A DNA stretch of 64,000 bases from Peptoniphilus_E sp964345555 (GTDB taxonomy: Bacteria > Bacillota > Clostridia > Tissierellales > Peptoniphilaceae). This document shows positions 33,469 to 42,741 of the stretch, one piece after another; the first letter of the stretch is position 1, and each line of letters opens with the position of its first letter. The notes below the pieces were generated by a model. The model searched no databases. It was not told the DNA's origin and was given only the letters and a program-made list of their open reading frames with translations. The position numbers were made by a program, and so were the translations under genes. The stretch covers positions 7,913 through 71,912 of the forward strand of contig CAYFRD010000003.1 of the NCBI GenBank assembly GCA_964345555.1, in the 5' to 3' direction.

Positions 33469-35271
33469 TTAGAAAGATTGAATTTGTATATTGATATCAT
33501 CTAATTCTTTGATTAATTCCTCGATACTGTATCCGTCTTCATAATCAGAATTTTTTGATTCCAAAGTTCCTATTTCCTTTAGAATTTTTTTCCTTCTATT
33601 TTCTAAATTATCTCTTTTTATAGTGTCGATAATCTCCCTTTTAGTTTCATGAAAATTAACTTGGTTTAAATTGATTTTTAATATTTCGTTTTTAAACTCT
33701 TCCGTTATTAAACTTTCCTTGGACAACTTATCGAGAAATGAATTTACGTTCATATTATTGAGCTTGTAATATTCATTAAGTTCTTCAAAAATAATTCTAC
33801 AATACGCATTTGAAAACTCATGAGAACTCAAATTCCCAGCTATATATGCATAGTCCCTTTCGCAGTCAAGAGCCACTCTGATTAAGATATATTCAGCTAA
33901 ATTTCTTTTGTTGTTTTTTTTGATTGTGACAGGTTTTATTTCAGGTTTTTTGAATCTGCTTTTCTCTATATTTTTAATTTTATTGTTTTTAATCAGTATA
34001 TTTATATAAGATATTATTGCGTTTTTTGAAATGCCATATGACTTGGCGATTTTGTCGCCATATACATCTCTTTCAATTGGATTTTTTACTCTTGACAACA
34101 ATTGAGCAACATCACTGGTGAAACCGCTTAATCCCTCAGAAGATTCTATATTGTAATTTTCTTTTATTTTTATGATTCTATAGTCAAGATAGGTCTTTGC
34201 TTTATTGAGCTCCATCTCAAAACTAAGTTTTCCATACTTTTTTACATAGTCATCAGGATCTAAGTTTTCAGGCAAAGTGACTATTTTCGGATATATGTTC
34301 TTCTCAATCAGTATATCAATTGCTCTATTTGTAGCCTTTATCCCGGCATTATCCGAATCATAGCATATATATACTTCTTTTGAATATCTCTTTATCAAGT
34401 CTGCCTGATTGGGTGTGAGAGCAGTCCCAAGGCTTGCTATACTATAATTGATACCACTTTTGTACAAAGATATAACATCCATATACCCTTCTACCAAAAT
34501 TATTTTATTTCTTTCTGTTTTTTCAGCGATTATGTTTAAATTGTAGAGGTTTTTACCCTTGTTAAATATTATAGTATCCTTTGTATTTAGATATTTGGGC
34601 AATGAATCGTCCAACACACGCCCTCCAAACCCTATTACTCTTCTGCTTGTATCTACTATAGGAAACATAATTCTATTTCTAAATCTGTCTATATATGTTC
34701 CCTTTTTACTTTTGACCGCCAGATTAAACTCTTCAAGTTCTTCCTCTTTGTATCCCTTTGCTACCAAATGTTTAACTAAACTGTCCCATGAGTCCTGTGC
34801 ATATCCGATTCCATAGGCGGCTATGGTGCTGTTGTCTATACTTCTTCTCTGCAAGTATTCATAGGCCCTTTTATTATTTCTCAAATTATGTAAAAAAAAT
34901 GTCGCCGCTTCTTTATTTGCTTTATATGCTCTGTTTCTTTTATCTGAAATTTCTTTGTTGAAACTGCTTGAGCCTTCTCGCACTTCAATTCCGTACTTAT
35001 CGGCGATAAATTTAACCGCTTCTCTAAATCCCAAATTTTCTCTTTTCATTATGAAAGTTATTTGATCTCCACCTTCTCCGCAACCGAAACAATGAAATAT
35101 CCCCTTGCCAGGGGATACGGAAAAAGAAGGAGTTTTTTCGTTGTGAAAAGGGCATAATCCTACGTATCCGCTTCCGCTTTTCTTCAGATCTACATAGCCG
35201 GATATCAAATCGTATATTCCAACAGTACTCCTTATTTCATCTAATAAATTATCGTCAATTATATAGGACAA
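33469..35271 (-). CDS. dnaG: DNA primase
   Basis: 600 residues. The N-terminal CHC2 zinc finger has C40, H43, C61 and C64 (LCPFHNEKTPSF, HCFGCGEGG). The TOPRIM polymerase core follows with LVEGYMDVISLYKSG near residue 260 and YICYDSDNAGIKA near 305, and the C-terminal helicase-binding domain is helical. It makes RNA primers at the replication fork. The start codon is TTG (35271), with AGGTGAG just upstream; a nearby ATG is out of frame. Confidence 0.96.
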   Translation of the reverse strand: MSYIIDDNLLDEIRSTVGIYDLISGYVDLKKSGSGYVGLCPFHNEKTPSFSVSPGKGIFHCFGCGEGGDQITFIMKRENLGFREAVKFIADKYGIEVREGSSSFNKEISDKRNRAYKANKEAATFFLHNLRNNKRAYEYLQRRSIDNSTIAAYGIGYAQDSWDSLVKHLVAKGYKEEELEEFNLAVKSKKGTYIDRFRNRIMFPIVDTSRRVIGFGGRVLDDSLPKYLNTKDTIIFNKGKNLYNLNIIAEKTERNKIILVEGYMDVISLYKSGINYSIASLGTALTPNQADLIKRYSKEVYICYDSDNAGIKATNRAIDILIEKNIYPKIVTLPENLDPDDYVKKYGKLSFEMELNKAKTYLDYRIIKIKENYNIESSEGLSGFTSDVAQLLSRVKNPIERDVYGDKIAKSYGISKNAIISYINILIKNNKIKNIEKSRFKKPEIKPVTIKKNNKRNLAEYILIRVALDCERDYAYIAGNLSSHEFSNAYCRIIFEELNEYYKLNNMNVNSFLDKLSKESLITEEFKNEILKINLNQVNFHETKREIIDTIKRDNLENRRKKILKEIGTLESKNSDYEDGYSIEELIKELDDINIQIQSF

Positions 35272-35280
35272 TCATCTCAC

Positions 35281-36297
35281 CTACTTGCTCCAACCTACCG
35301 GGATAAAAATAGACTTATACAATTTAACCGCAAAAGTATCTGTCATACCTGCTATATAGTCGCAAATTATGTCTTCTTTGGTGTGGTCAATATATTCGTA
35401 TATTTTTAGATTTTCCTCCGGAATTCTGCATATATCCGCAGAGTAATATTCAAATAATTCTCTTATTAAGTGAGATATCTTATCCTCTTCGGATTTAACT
35501 TTTTTATTAAGATATACTCTGTCGAACATAAATCCCCTTAATTTCAATGTGGCTTTTTCAATTTCAGGTTCCATTGTTATATAATCTTTGTGATAGCTGC
35601 TTTTTACCACAGAGTTTATCATGGTGTTTATTCTTTTTGAATTTGTATCTCCCAAAATTTTCACCAAATCCTTAGGTAAATCGCTTTTTTCAATTATACC
35701 TGCCGATGTAGCATCATCTATATCGTGATTTATATAGGCAATTCTGTCGGCATACTTTAAAATTGCACCTTCCAATGTCTGTGCCTTATTTTCTCCCGAA
35801 TGGTTCAGTATGCCGTCTCTTACTTCAAAGGTCAAGTTTAAACCCTGTTTATCTCCCCTACTTGCCAAGAAATCAACTATTCTTAGAGACTGTTCATAAT
35901 GTCTGAATCCCTTGGGGTTTAATTTGTTCAACACATACTCTCCGCTGTGCCCGAAAGGTGTATGACCTAAATCGTGCCCCAGCGACATGGCTTCAATTAA
36001 ATCTTCATTGAGTTCGAGGGCTCTTGCCATAGTTCTTGCAATTTGGGATACTTCAAGAGTATGAGTGAGCCTGGTCCTGAAGTGATCCTTACCGGGAGAA
36101 ATAAATACTTGAGTCTTATGTTTTAATCTTCTAAAGGCTTTTGAATGTAGAATCCTATCTCTATCTCTTTGAAAGTCTGTTCTCAAATTGCATTTTTCTT
36201 CTTCAAAGCATCTGCCTTTAGATTCATCTGCAAAGCTTGCTGCTTTGTAATACATTTGATGTTCTTGTTTTTCTCTCAAAATTCTATGATTCAACAT
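35281..36297 (-). CDS. dgt: Deoxyguanosinetriphosphate triphosphohydrolase-like protein
   Basis: 338 residues of the HD superfamily. Metal ligands are in FRRLKHKTQVF, RLTHTLEVSQIAR and the HD pair SLGHDLGHTPFGHSGE. A later DRIAYINHDIDDA gives the distal Asp. It matches the shorter dGTPase type 2 group rather than the 505-residue E. coli enzyme. It hydrolyses dNTPs to nucleoside and triphosphate and may adjust nucleotide pools near the replication primase gene it precedes by 10 bases. Start after AAGGTG. Confidence 0.9.
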   Translation of the reverse strand: MLNHRILREKQEHQMYYKAASFADESKGRCFEEEKCNLRTDFQRDRDRILHSKAFRRLKHKTQVFISPGKDHFRTRLTHTLEVSQIARTMARALELNEDLIEAMSLGHDLGHTPFGHSGEYVLNKLNPKGFRHYEQSLRIVDFLASRGDKQGLNLTFEVRDGILNHSGENKAQTLEGAILKYADRIAYINHDIDDATSAGIIEKSDLPKDLVKILGDTNSKRINTMINSVVKSSYHKDYITMEPEIEKATLKLRGFMFDRVYLNKKVKSEEDKISHLIRELFEYYSADICRIPEENLKIYEYIDHTKEDIICDYIAGMTDTFAVKLYKSIFIPVGWSK

Positions 36298-36312
36298 TTA
36301 TCACCTTATCGA

Positions 36313-37128
36313 CTACTTGTTGCTTTCAACATAGTCTATTATTATTCCAGCTGTTTCTTCCATAGCTCTGTCCGATACATCTATTACTATACATCCCAAC
36401 TCTTCCATTATTTGTTTTGAATAGGAGAGCTCCTCTTTAATTCTACCAAGATTTGCATATTTTGCATTCCCCGACAAGCCAAGAGATTTAAGTCTTGCTT
36501 CTCTTATTGAAATTAGTTTTTCAGGATTGCATGTCAATCCGATTACTCTGTGTACGTCTTTTTGGTATACTTCCTTAGGAACCGGCACTTCGGGAACCAG
36601 TGGTATATTTGCAACCTTGTATAGTTTGTGAGCAAGATACATGGATAAGGGCGTTTTAGATGTTCTTGAAATTCCGATTAAGCATATGTCCGCCTTTTTT
36701 GCTCCTCTGGGATCTTTTCCGTCGTCATATTTTACAGCGAATTCTATGGCTTCCACTTTTTTAAAATAATTTTCATCCAGCCTTCTTATAAGTCCCGGCT
36801 CTCTGCGAGGAGGATATCCCACGATTTCTTCAATTCTTGCCATGGGTTCTTTCATTACATCTACGGTCTTTAAACCCAATTCCCTTCCCTTTTGTTCTAT
36901 ATAGTCGCTGGTCTCGGCAACTACATTTGTGTATACTATCAAGCTGTTTGGATATTTTGATGCATCTTGAAGGATGGGTTCTATATCTTCAATGGTGTTA
37001 TGATAGGGATATCTTTTTATTTCAAAATCATCGGTTTCAAATTGTTTTACTGATGCTTTGGCTATGAGCTCTCCTGTTTCTCCTATGGAGTCAGATATTA
37101 CATATATGGTTATTGCGCTATCAGACAT
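36313..37128 (-). CDS. ppsR: Pyruvate, phosphate dikinase regulatory protein (DUF299 kinase/phosphorylase)
   Basis: 271 residues from MSDSAITIYVISDS. The N-terminal SDSIGETGE motif and the P-loop-like LIGISRTSKTPLSMYLA (about 150) are hallmarks of the bifunctional ADP-dependent kinase/Pi-dependent pyrophosphorylase (YqfL in Bacillus). It inactivates or reactivates pyruvate phosphate dikinase by phosphorylating a threonine. The frame opens nine codons earlier, but ATG 37128 follows AAAGGAG. It lies directly after the CcpN-like regulator, the same pair as ccpN-yqfL. Confidence 0.92.
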   Translation of the reverse strand: MSDSAITIYVISDSIGETGELIAKASVKQFETDDFEIKRYPYHNTIEDIEPILQDASKYPNSLIVYTNVVAETSDYIEQKGRELGLKTVDVMKEPMARIEEIVGYPPRREPGLIRRLDENYFKKVEAIEFAVKYDDGKDPRGAKKADICLIGISRTSKTPLSMYLAHKLYKVANIPLVPEVPVPKEVYQKDVHRVIGLTCNPEKLISIREARLKSLGLSGNAKYANLGRIKEELSYSKQIMEELGCIVIDVSDRAMEETAGIIIDYVESNK

Positions 37129-37138
37129 AATTTCTCCT

Positions 37139-37768
37139 TTATTCTTCACTTGCAAGTTCTACAAATAAACTGTTTACATTGGTCTTGGTAAATCTTCCCA
37201 CCACTTTCAGTTTATTTGCTTTTTCATCTACAACTTTAATTACAGGCAAAGAATCCACTTCCTTTTCCTCTATGAGCTTTGCGGCTTCAATGACGGAAGT
37301 ATCTTCTTTGACATAAGTTATGTTGGGCATTCTGGTCATTATGAGAGCTACAGGGGTGTTTTGAAGATCAAGCTTTCCCAAGGCGGCTCTTAGCAGATCT
37401 TTTCTGGATACAATGCCTGCCAGGTATCCATCTGTGGATATGAACACGGAGCCCATGTTGTCCATGAACAGTCCAACTATGACATCATAGATGGATATGT
37501 TCTCATCCATTACCACGGGCACACTCATAGTGTCTTTTACCAATATTTTGTTAACTTGCTTGGAAAAGTCATTAAATACGGTCTTTCCGGTATAAAAATA
37601 TCCTACCTTAGGTCTTGCTCCCAAAATATTCAGCATGGTAAGAATTGTCAGATCAGGTCTTATTGTAGCTCTTGAAAGATTTAATTTCTTTGCAATATCA
37701 TCACCTGTAATGGGAGCTTCTTTTTTTACAATTTCAATTATCTCAAGTTGCCTATTTGTGAGATCCAA
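37139..37768 (-). CDS. ccpN: CcpN-like transcriptional repressor (HTH plus two CBS domains)
   Basis: 209 residues. The first 60 residues or so form a DeoR/HTH_11 winged helix (NRQLEIIEIVKKEAPITGDDIAKKL). Two CBS domains, about 80-135 and 145-205, would bind an adenine nucleotide. In Bacillus CcpN represses gluconeogenic genes and is co-transcribed with yqfL, as here. It starts at TTG 37768 with GGTG 5 bases upstream. The family match rests on architecture plus the exact neighbourhood. Confidence 0.88.
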   Translation of the reverse strand: MDLTNRQLEIIEIVKKEAPITGDDIAKKLNLSRATIRPDLTILTMLNILGARPKVGYFYTGKTVFNDFSKQVNKILVKDTMSVPVVMDENISIYDVIVGLFMDNMGSVFISTDGYLAGIVSRKDLLRAALGKLDLQNTPVALIMTRMPNITYVKEDTSVIEAAKLIEEKEVDSLPVIKVVDEKANKLKVVGRFTKTNVNSLFVELASEE

Positions 37769-37782
37769 TATTTCACCAACTT

Positions 37783-39858
37783 CTATTCAGTAACAATTTT
37801 TTCTATATCAAAAATTCTGTTACATATTTTATCTATTTCATTGAGCATGCTAAGTCTGTTGTTTTTGACTTTTTCATCTTCGGCTAAAATCATGGTATTG
37901 TCAAAATAATCATTTATCGGCTCAATAAGTTCTGATAATAAGTCTAAAGCTTCAGTATAGCTTTTCTTTTTAATTAGCTCATCGACATTCTTTAGAACTG
38001 TGCTTTGTTTTACATATAGAGTTTTTTCAAATTCATTTTCAATGAGTTCTTCATTAAATTCCACATCTTCAGTTCTCTTCTTATTCAGATTGTGAACTCT
38101 AGTCAAGGCATCTATTAAACCCTTTTTGTCTTCTTTAAAATACTTGTTCATTTCATCCGCTTTTTTAAATATTGTGGATATATAGTTGTCGGCGTTTATT
38201 ACCGCGTCTATTATATCGTATCTTATATCGCTGTCCTGAAGTATGGTCTTCATTCTACCTTTTATGAATTCTATAAGCTTATTCTTTGTATTATCATAAT
38301 CAAATACCAGAGTCATGTCATCTGTGTAGTAGAACAAGCTTGAATCTATTAAATCTTTCAAAGATATATTCCACGCTTTTTTATTAATTATATTTATCGT
38401 TCCTATAGCAAGTCTTCTAAGCGCGAAAGGATCTTGAGAACCTGTGGGAATTTGATCTATTGCAAACAGTCCGCAAATGGTGTCTAGCTTGTCTGCTATT
38501 GCCAAAATTGAGCCTACTGTAGATTGAGGTAATTCATCTCCTGAAAATCTTGGCAGATAATGTTCATAAATCGCTTGAGCTACAATATCCTCTTCTCCTG
38601 AATTTGTAGCGTAAATCGAACCCATGACCCCTTGCAATTCTGTAAATTCTTGGACTGTCTTGGTCACAAGATCCGCCTTGGACAAATAAGCTGCTCTCTG
38701 TAATGATTCTATGGTCTTTTCAGAAACTTCCAAGTCTTCGCCTATTTTAATGGCAAGTTTTGATACTCTCAAACTCTTGTCATACATACTTCCCAATTTG
38801 TCTTGGAACATAACTCCCTTTAAAGACTCTACGTATTCTTCCAAATTTTTGGAAGTGTCTTCTTCATAAAAGAATTTCGCATCTTCAAGCCTTGCATCAA
38901 GAACTTTTTCGTTTCCTTCTATAACGGTTTCTATGTGTTGATCATTTCCGTTTCTGATGGTAATAAAGTATGGCAACAGCTCCTTTTTTGAGTCAACTAC
39001 GGGTATATATCTCAAGTGTCCTTTCATTGGAGTTACTAAAACTTCCTTGGGCAGATTTAAATATTTTTCCTTTATTTTTCCTACAATGGGATTAGGATAT
39101 TCTACTATATATGTCAATTCTTCAAGGAGAGCTTCATCTTTTTCTACTTCTCCTCCCAATGTTTTAGCAAGCTTTTCCGCTCCGTATTTTATCATATCTC
39201 TTCTCTTGTGTTGATCGAGAATGACATAGTTGTCTTCAAGGAGTTTTTCATAATTATCAACGGTGTCAACTACTATATTCGATGAACCCAAAAATCTGTG
39301 ACCTCTTGTTATATTGGACACACCGATACCTTCAAAATCAAAGGAAACAACTTCATCATCTAAAATAGATACCACCCATCTGATAGGTCTTGCAAACCTT
39401 ATATTTTTTCCGCCCCATTTCATGTTTCTCGGAAAACTTATGGACTTAATCAAATCTGCTAAGCTGTTCTTTAAAATTTCAGAAGTTTTTATTCCCTCTT
39501 TAAATATATTAGCATAAACATATTCAACGCCCTTGATTTCTTTTATTAAAATATCATCAACAGTTATGTTTTGTGATTTCATAAATCCCATTAGAGGTTT
39601 CGTAGGATTGTTTTCTTCGTCGAAAGAAATTTTCTTTGCAGGTCCCTTGACTTCTTCATGTATATCTTCTTGATTCAATGCGATACCCTCTACTATCAAG
39701 CTGAGTCTTCTAGGTGTCGCATAAACCTTTAAATTTTCATAAGCTATTTTATTTTTTTCAAGCATCTGCGATGCCTTTGTGCTAAAGTCTTTAATGGCGC
39801 CTTCCACATATCTTGATGGTAGTTCTTCAACGCCGATTTCAAGCAAAAATTTATTCAT
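37783..39858 (-). CDS. glyS: Glycyl-tRNA synthetase beta subunit
   Basis: 691 residues, the normal size for the beta chain of the bacterial alpha2-beta2 GlyRS. It begins MNKFLLEIGVEELPSRYV, and the C-terminal half carries an HD-like region (around 430-500) and a DALR anticodon-binding region at the end. It supplies tRNA recognition and is needed for aminoacylation by GlyQ. It overlaps glyQ by 8 bases and starts after AAGGAGG. No T-box leader is visible for the pair. Confidence 0.96.
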   Translation of the reverse strand: MNKFLLEIGVEELPSRYVEGAIKDFSTKASQMLEKNKIAYENLKVYATPRRLSLIVEGIALNQEDIHEEVKGPAKKISFDEENNPTKPLMGFMKSQNITVDDILIKEIKGVEYVYANIFKEGIKTSEILKNSLADLIKSISFPRNMKWGGKNIRFARPIRWVVSILDDEVVSFDFEGIGVSNITRGHRFLGSSNIVVDTVDNYEKLLEDNYVILDQHKRRDMIKYGAEKLAKTLGGEVEKDEALLEELTYIVEYPNPIVGKIKEKYLNLPKEVLVTPMKGHLRYIPVVDSKKELLPYFITIRNGNDQHIETVIEGNEKVLDARLEDAKFFYEEDTSKNLEEYVESLKGVMFQDKLGSMYDKSLRVSKLAIKIGEDLEVSEKTIESLQRAAYLSKADLVTKTVQEFTELQGVMGSIYATNSGEEDIVAQAIYEHYLPRFSGDELPQSTVGSILAIADKLDTICGLFAIDQIPTGSQDPFALRRLAIGTINIINKKAWNISLKDLIDSSLFYYTDDMTLVFDYDNTKNKLIEFIKGRMKTILQDSDIRYDIIDAVINADNYISTIFKKADEMNKYFKEDKKGLIDALTRVHNLNKKRTEDVEFNEELIENEFEKTLYVKQSTVLKNVDELIKKKSYTEALDLLSELIEPINDYFDNTMILAEDEKVKNNRLSMLNEIDKICNRIFDIEKIVTE

Positions 39859-40738
39859 CTTTGCCTCCTTCTCCTTTTAACAGTGGATATCCCATTTCTT
39901 CTCTTTCCTTCAAGTATTGTATTGCTACCGCTCTTGCAAGATTTCTCACCCTGCCGATATAACCCGTCCTTTCAGAAACCGAAATTGCTCCCCTTGCATC
40001 CAAAACATTGAAAACATGCGAACATTTCAGACAATAATCATATGCCGGTAAAACTAAATTTTCATCTATTATTCGCAAAGATTCTTTTTCATAGATGTTG
40101 AATAATTCAGTCAGCATATTTATATCAGCTTTTTCAAAGGAGTATACTGAATGTTCATATTCTCCCATCTTGAATACATCTCCGTAGGATATGTCTTCGT
40201 TCCACATTATGTCGTAAACTGAATTGACATTTTGCAAATACATGGCTATTCTTTCTAAGCCATAAGTAAGTTCTGCAGATTCAAGCTCGCAGTTTATACT
40301 TCCTACTTGTTGAAAATAAGTGAATTGGGTTATTTCCATGCCGTCAAGCCAGACTTCCCAACCAAGACCCCACGCTCCCAATGTGGGAGATTCCCAGTTG
40401 TCTTCTACAAATCTTATGTCGTGAGCCAGCACGTTTATATTGAGCGCTTTCAAGCTTTCAAGATAAAGCTCCTGTACATTATCCGGCGACGGTTTTAATA
40501 TTACCTGCATTTGATGATGTTGGTAAAGTCTGTTGGGATTTTCACCATATCTTCCATCAGCGGGTCTTCTCGAAGGTTCCACATAACATGTCCTCCAGGG
40601 CTCCGGTCCCAAGGACCTTAAAAAAGTGGAGGGATTCATGGTTCCGGCACCTTTTTCAACATCATAAGGTTGCATTATAATACAGCCTTTCTCCATCCAA
40701 TACTCTTGTAAATTTTTTATTAAATCTTGGAAATACAT
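39851..40738 (-). CDS. glyQ: Glycyl-tRNA synthetase alpha subunit
   Basis: 295 residues, class II catalytic chain. MYFQDLIKNLQEYWMEKGC opens the family N-terminus; MNPSTFLRSLGPEPW, EPSRRPADGRYGENPNR and YGLERIAMYLQ (motif 3) are diagnostic. It activates glycine and, with GlyS, charges tRNA-Gly. It sits between recO and glyS as in Bacillus. The start follows GGGGG at close spacing. Confidence 0.97.
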   Translation of the reverse strand: MYFQDLIKNLQEYWMEKGCIIMQPYDVEKGAGTMNPSTFLRSLGPEPWRTCYVEPSRRPADGRYGENPNRLYQHHQMQVILKPSPDNVQELYLESLKALNINVLAHDIRFVEDNWESPTLGAWGLGWEVWLDGMEITQFTYFQQVGSINCELESAELTYGLERIAMYLQNVNSVYDIMWNEDISYGDVFKMGEYEHSVYSFEKADINMLTELFNIYEKESLRIIDENLVLPAYDYCLKCSHVFNVLDARGAISVSERTGYIGRVRNLARAVAIQYLKEREEMGYPLLKGEGGKDE

Positions 40739-40751
40739 CTTTTCCCCCTAA

Positions 40752-41453
40752 TTATATAAATAATAATGAATTAAAATTTTCTATTTCTAAATTATACTTT
40801 ATATAGTTGACTATTATTTCCTGCAACCTTAAAGCCACTTCATCATCAATTTCAAAATCTATTTTATCTAAAGAAGTATATAATAATTTATTTAAATAGT
40901 AAACCTCTTTTTGACTTATACTATATCTTATTCCTTTAATTTCACTCTTATCTGTTATCCCGCCCTCTTCTATTGAAAATAACATACTGCCTTCTCCAAT
41001 TTCCAAATTGGGCCTGTAGCCGACAAAGGATATGAATTTCAATTCAAACGCCATTAAAATCAGATTTAACTTTTCTCCCTTGCCTAAACATAGAAGCGCC
41101 TTTTGCAACAGACTAAAAACCTTTGTGTTTTTCTCACCTTCAAAAAAAGACTTATCGACCAATTCCACCAAGAAATAGGCAAATATCATACTGTCATAGT
41201 TATTTCTAAGGTCATAGTTGGAGTTTATTATCCTAGAATTTTTTATATAGTAAAAAGATCTTCCTTGAGATAAGTCCACAGTTGAATGAGAGAATACTGA
41301 AGATACGCTGACTATAGATGAATTTGCCCTTAGAGCCGCCTTTGCCATTATGCTGATTTTGCCCAAATCCTTGGAAAAAACTTTCAATATCTTGCTGGAA
41401 TTTCCATGTTTTTGATCTCTTAGTACTATTATTTCAGTAGTTGTGGTTTTCAT
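40752..41453 (-). CDS. recO: DNA repair protein RecO
   Basis: 233 residues. The N-terminal OB fold (about 1-80, with EIIVLRDQKHGNSSKILKVFSKDLGKIS) is followed by a helical C-terminal domain. The four-cysteine zinc motif present in many Bacillus-type RecO proteins is not evident here. RecO loads RecA with RecR at gapped DNA. Its ATG overlaps the era stop (ATGA). The position between era and glyQ is the conserved one, which supports the call despite low motif content. Confidence 0.88.
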   Translation of the reverse strand: MKTTTTEIIVLRDQKHGNSSKILKVFSKDLGKISIMAKAALRANSSIVSVSSVFSHSTVDLSQGRSFYYIKNSRIINSNYDLRNNYDSMIFAYFLVELVDKSFFEGEKNTKVFSLLQKALLCLGKGEKLNLILMAFELKFISFVGYRPNLEIGEGSMLFSIEEGGITDKSEIKGIRYSISQKEVYYLNKLLYTSLDKIDFEIDDEVALRLQEIIVNYIKYNLEIENFNSLLFI

Positions 41454-42343
41454 ATGAAATATCCGAAATTATTGAGGTTGTTTTCCTTTTCTCTCCATTT
41501 CTCTTTGACCTTGACCCATAGCTTCAAATTAATTCTTATATCCAAAAGATTCTCTATTTCCTTTCGTGAATTTATCCCGATTTTTTTGATCATTGAGCCT
41601 TTGTTTCCAATTACTATTTTTTTGTGGGACTGTCTTTCCACATATATGGTAGCACTGATATCTACAAGGTCGGTGCCTTCTCTATACTTCATTTCATCTA
41701 CAGTAACTGCAATTCCGTGTGGAATCTCTTCGTCCAGAAACCTTAAAGTCTTTTCTCTGATTAATTCCGCAACTATAAACTTTTCCGGTTTATCTGTGAC
41801 CATATCTTCAGGATAGAATTGAGGACCTTCTTTCAAATAAGAATACAATACTCTTAAATATTCATCTATTCCGTCATTTTTCAGTGCCGATATGGGGATT
41901 ATTTCATTAAATATGCCTTTTTCCGCATACATTTTTATTATTTCAAGCAATTCTTCCTTTTTCACTTCATCAATTTTATTGATGAGAAGTATTATGGGCA
42001 CAGTAGATTTCTCCATTTCAAGTTTTTGAATTATTTGAGAATCCACCCTGCCTATCTTTTTGGAGCAATCTACGATGTATGTGATTAAATCCGCATCCTT
42101 TAGTGCCGATTCCGAAACCTTGAGCATGTAATCTCCCAACTTATTTCTGGGACTTTGAATTCCCGGCGTATCTAAGAATACCACCTGCATATCCTCAGAT
42201 GTATAAATGAAGTTGATCAAGTTCCTCGTGGTCTGTGCCTTATCTGAGGTGGCTGATATTTTTTGTCCTATTAAATTATTTAAAAAAGTGCTTTTACCCA
42301 CATTGGGTCTTCCAATTATACTTACAAATCCCGATTTAAACAT
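41450..42343 (-). CDS. era: GTPase Era
   Basis: 297 residues. The G domain (about 5-165) has G1 GRPNVGKST, G3 DTPGIQ and G4 NKID. The C-terminal KH domain (about 200-280) contains VIGNKGSMIKKIG, which binds the 3' end of 16S rRNA. Era assists 30S maturation. The frame can begin at ATG 42349, but that codon abuts the TAGGAG ribosome-binding site; ATG 42343 has a 6-base spacing and is preferred. The cdd stop overlaps this start region. Confidence 0.95.
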   Translation of the reverse strand: MFKSGFVSIIGRPNVGKSTFLNNLIGQKISATSDKAQTTRNLINFIYTSEDMQVVFLDTPGIQSPRNKLGDYMLKVSESALKDADLITYIVDCSKKIGRVDSQIIQKLEMEKSTVPIILLINKIDEVKKEELLEIIKMYAEKGIFNEIIPISALKNDGIDEYLRVLYSYLKEGPQFYPEDMVTDKPEKFIVAELIREKTLRFLDEEIPHGIAVTVDEMKYREGTDLVDISATIYVERQSHKKIVIGNKGSMIKKIGINSRKEIENLLDIRINLKLWVKVKEKWREKENNLNNFGYFI

Positions 42344-42345
42344 TT

Positions 42346-42732
42346 TCATCTCCTATCAAGCGAAAAACTGTGCGGCAATATATCCTCGAAAGAATATACT
42401 TTATAGTCATCTGCAGAATTAGCAATTATTATTTTTGTATCGTCTTCAAATTCTCTGATTACCTGTCTGCAGACTCCGCAGGGAAATACGTCCTTACTAT
42501 CTGACGTTATAACTATCTTTTTTATTTTTCTTTTTCCCTCCGACACAGCTTTGAAAATCGCAGTCCTCTCTGCACAATTCGTTGGGGAATAGGCGGCATT
42601 TTCGATATTACAACCGCTGTAAACAGCCCCGTCCTCCATCTCCACGCTGGCACCTACTCTGAACTTTGAATAGGGAGAGTAGCTGTACTCTTTAGCTTCC
42701 ATCGCTATTTTTATCAAATCTTTAATTTCCAT
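42346..42732 (-). CDS. cdd: Cytidine deaminase
   Basis: 128 residues, the tetrameric zinc-dependent class. The catalytic motif NCAERTAIFKAVSEG (Cys ligand and Glu proton shuttle) and PCGVCRQVIREF (two further Cys ligands) are intact. It converts cytidine and deoxycytidine to uridine forms for pyrimidine salvage. It lies 9 bases after the dgkA-PAP2 gene and touches era, matching the Bacillus dgkA-cdd-era order. Confidence 0.96.
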   Translation of the reverse strand: MEIKDLIKIAMEAKEYSYSPYSKFRVGASVEMEDGAVYSGCNIENAAYSPTNCAERTAIFKAVSEGKRKIKKIVITSDSKDVFPCGVCRQVIREFEDDTKIIIANSADDYKVYSFEDILPHSFSLDRR

Positions 42733-42741
42733 ATTCCCTCG

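Noticed and set aside
40739..40751. T-box leader for glyQS
   Set aside because: recO ends 13 bases upstream; there is no room for a leader.
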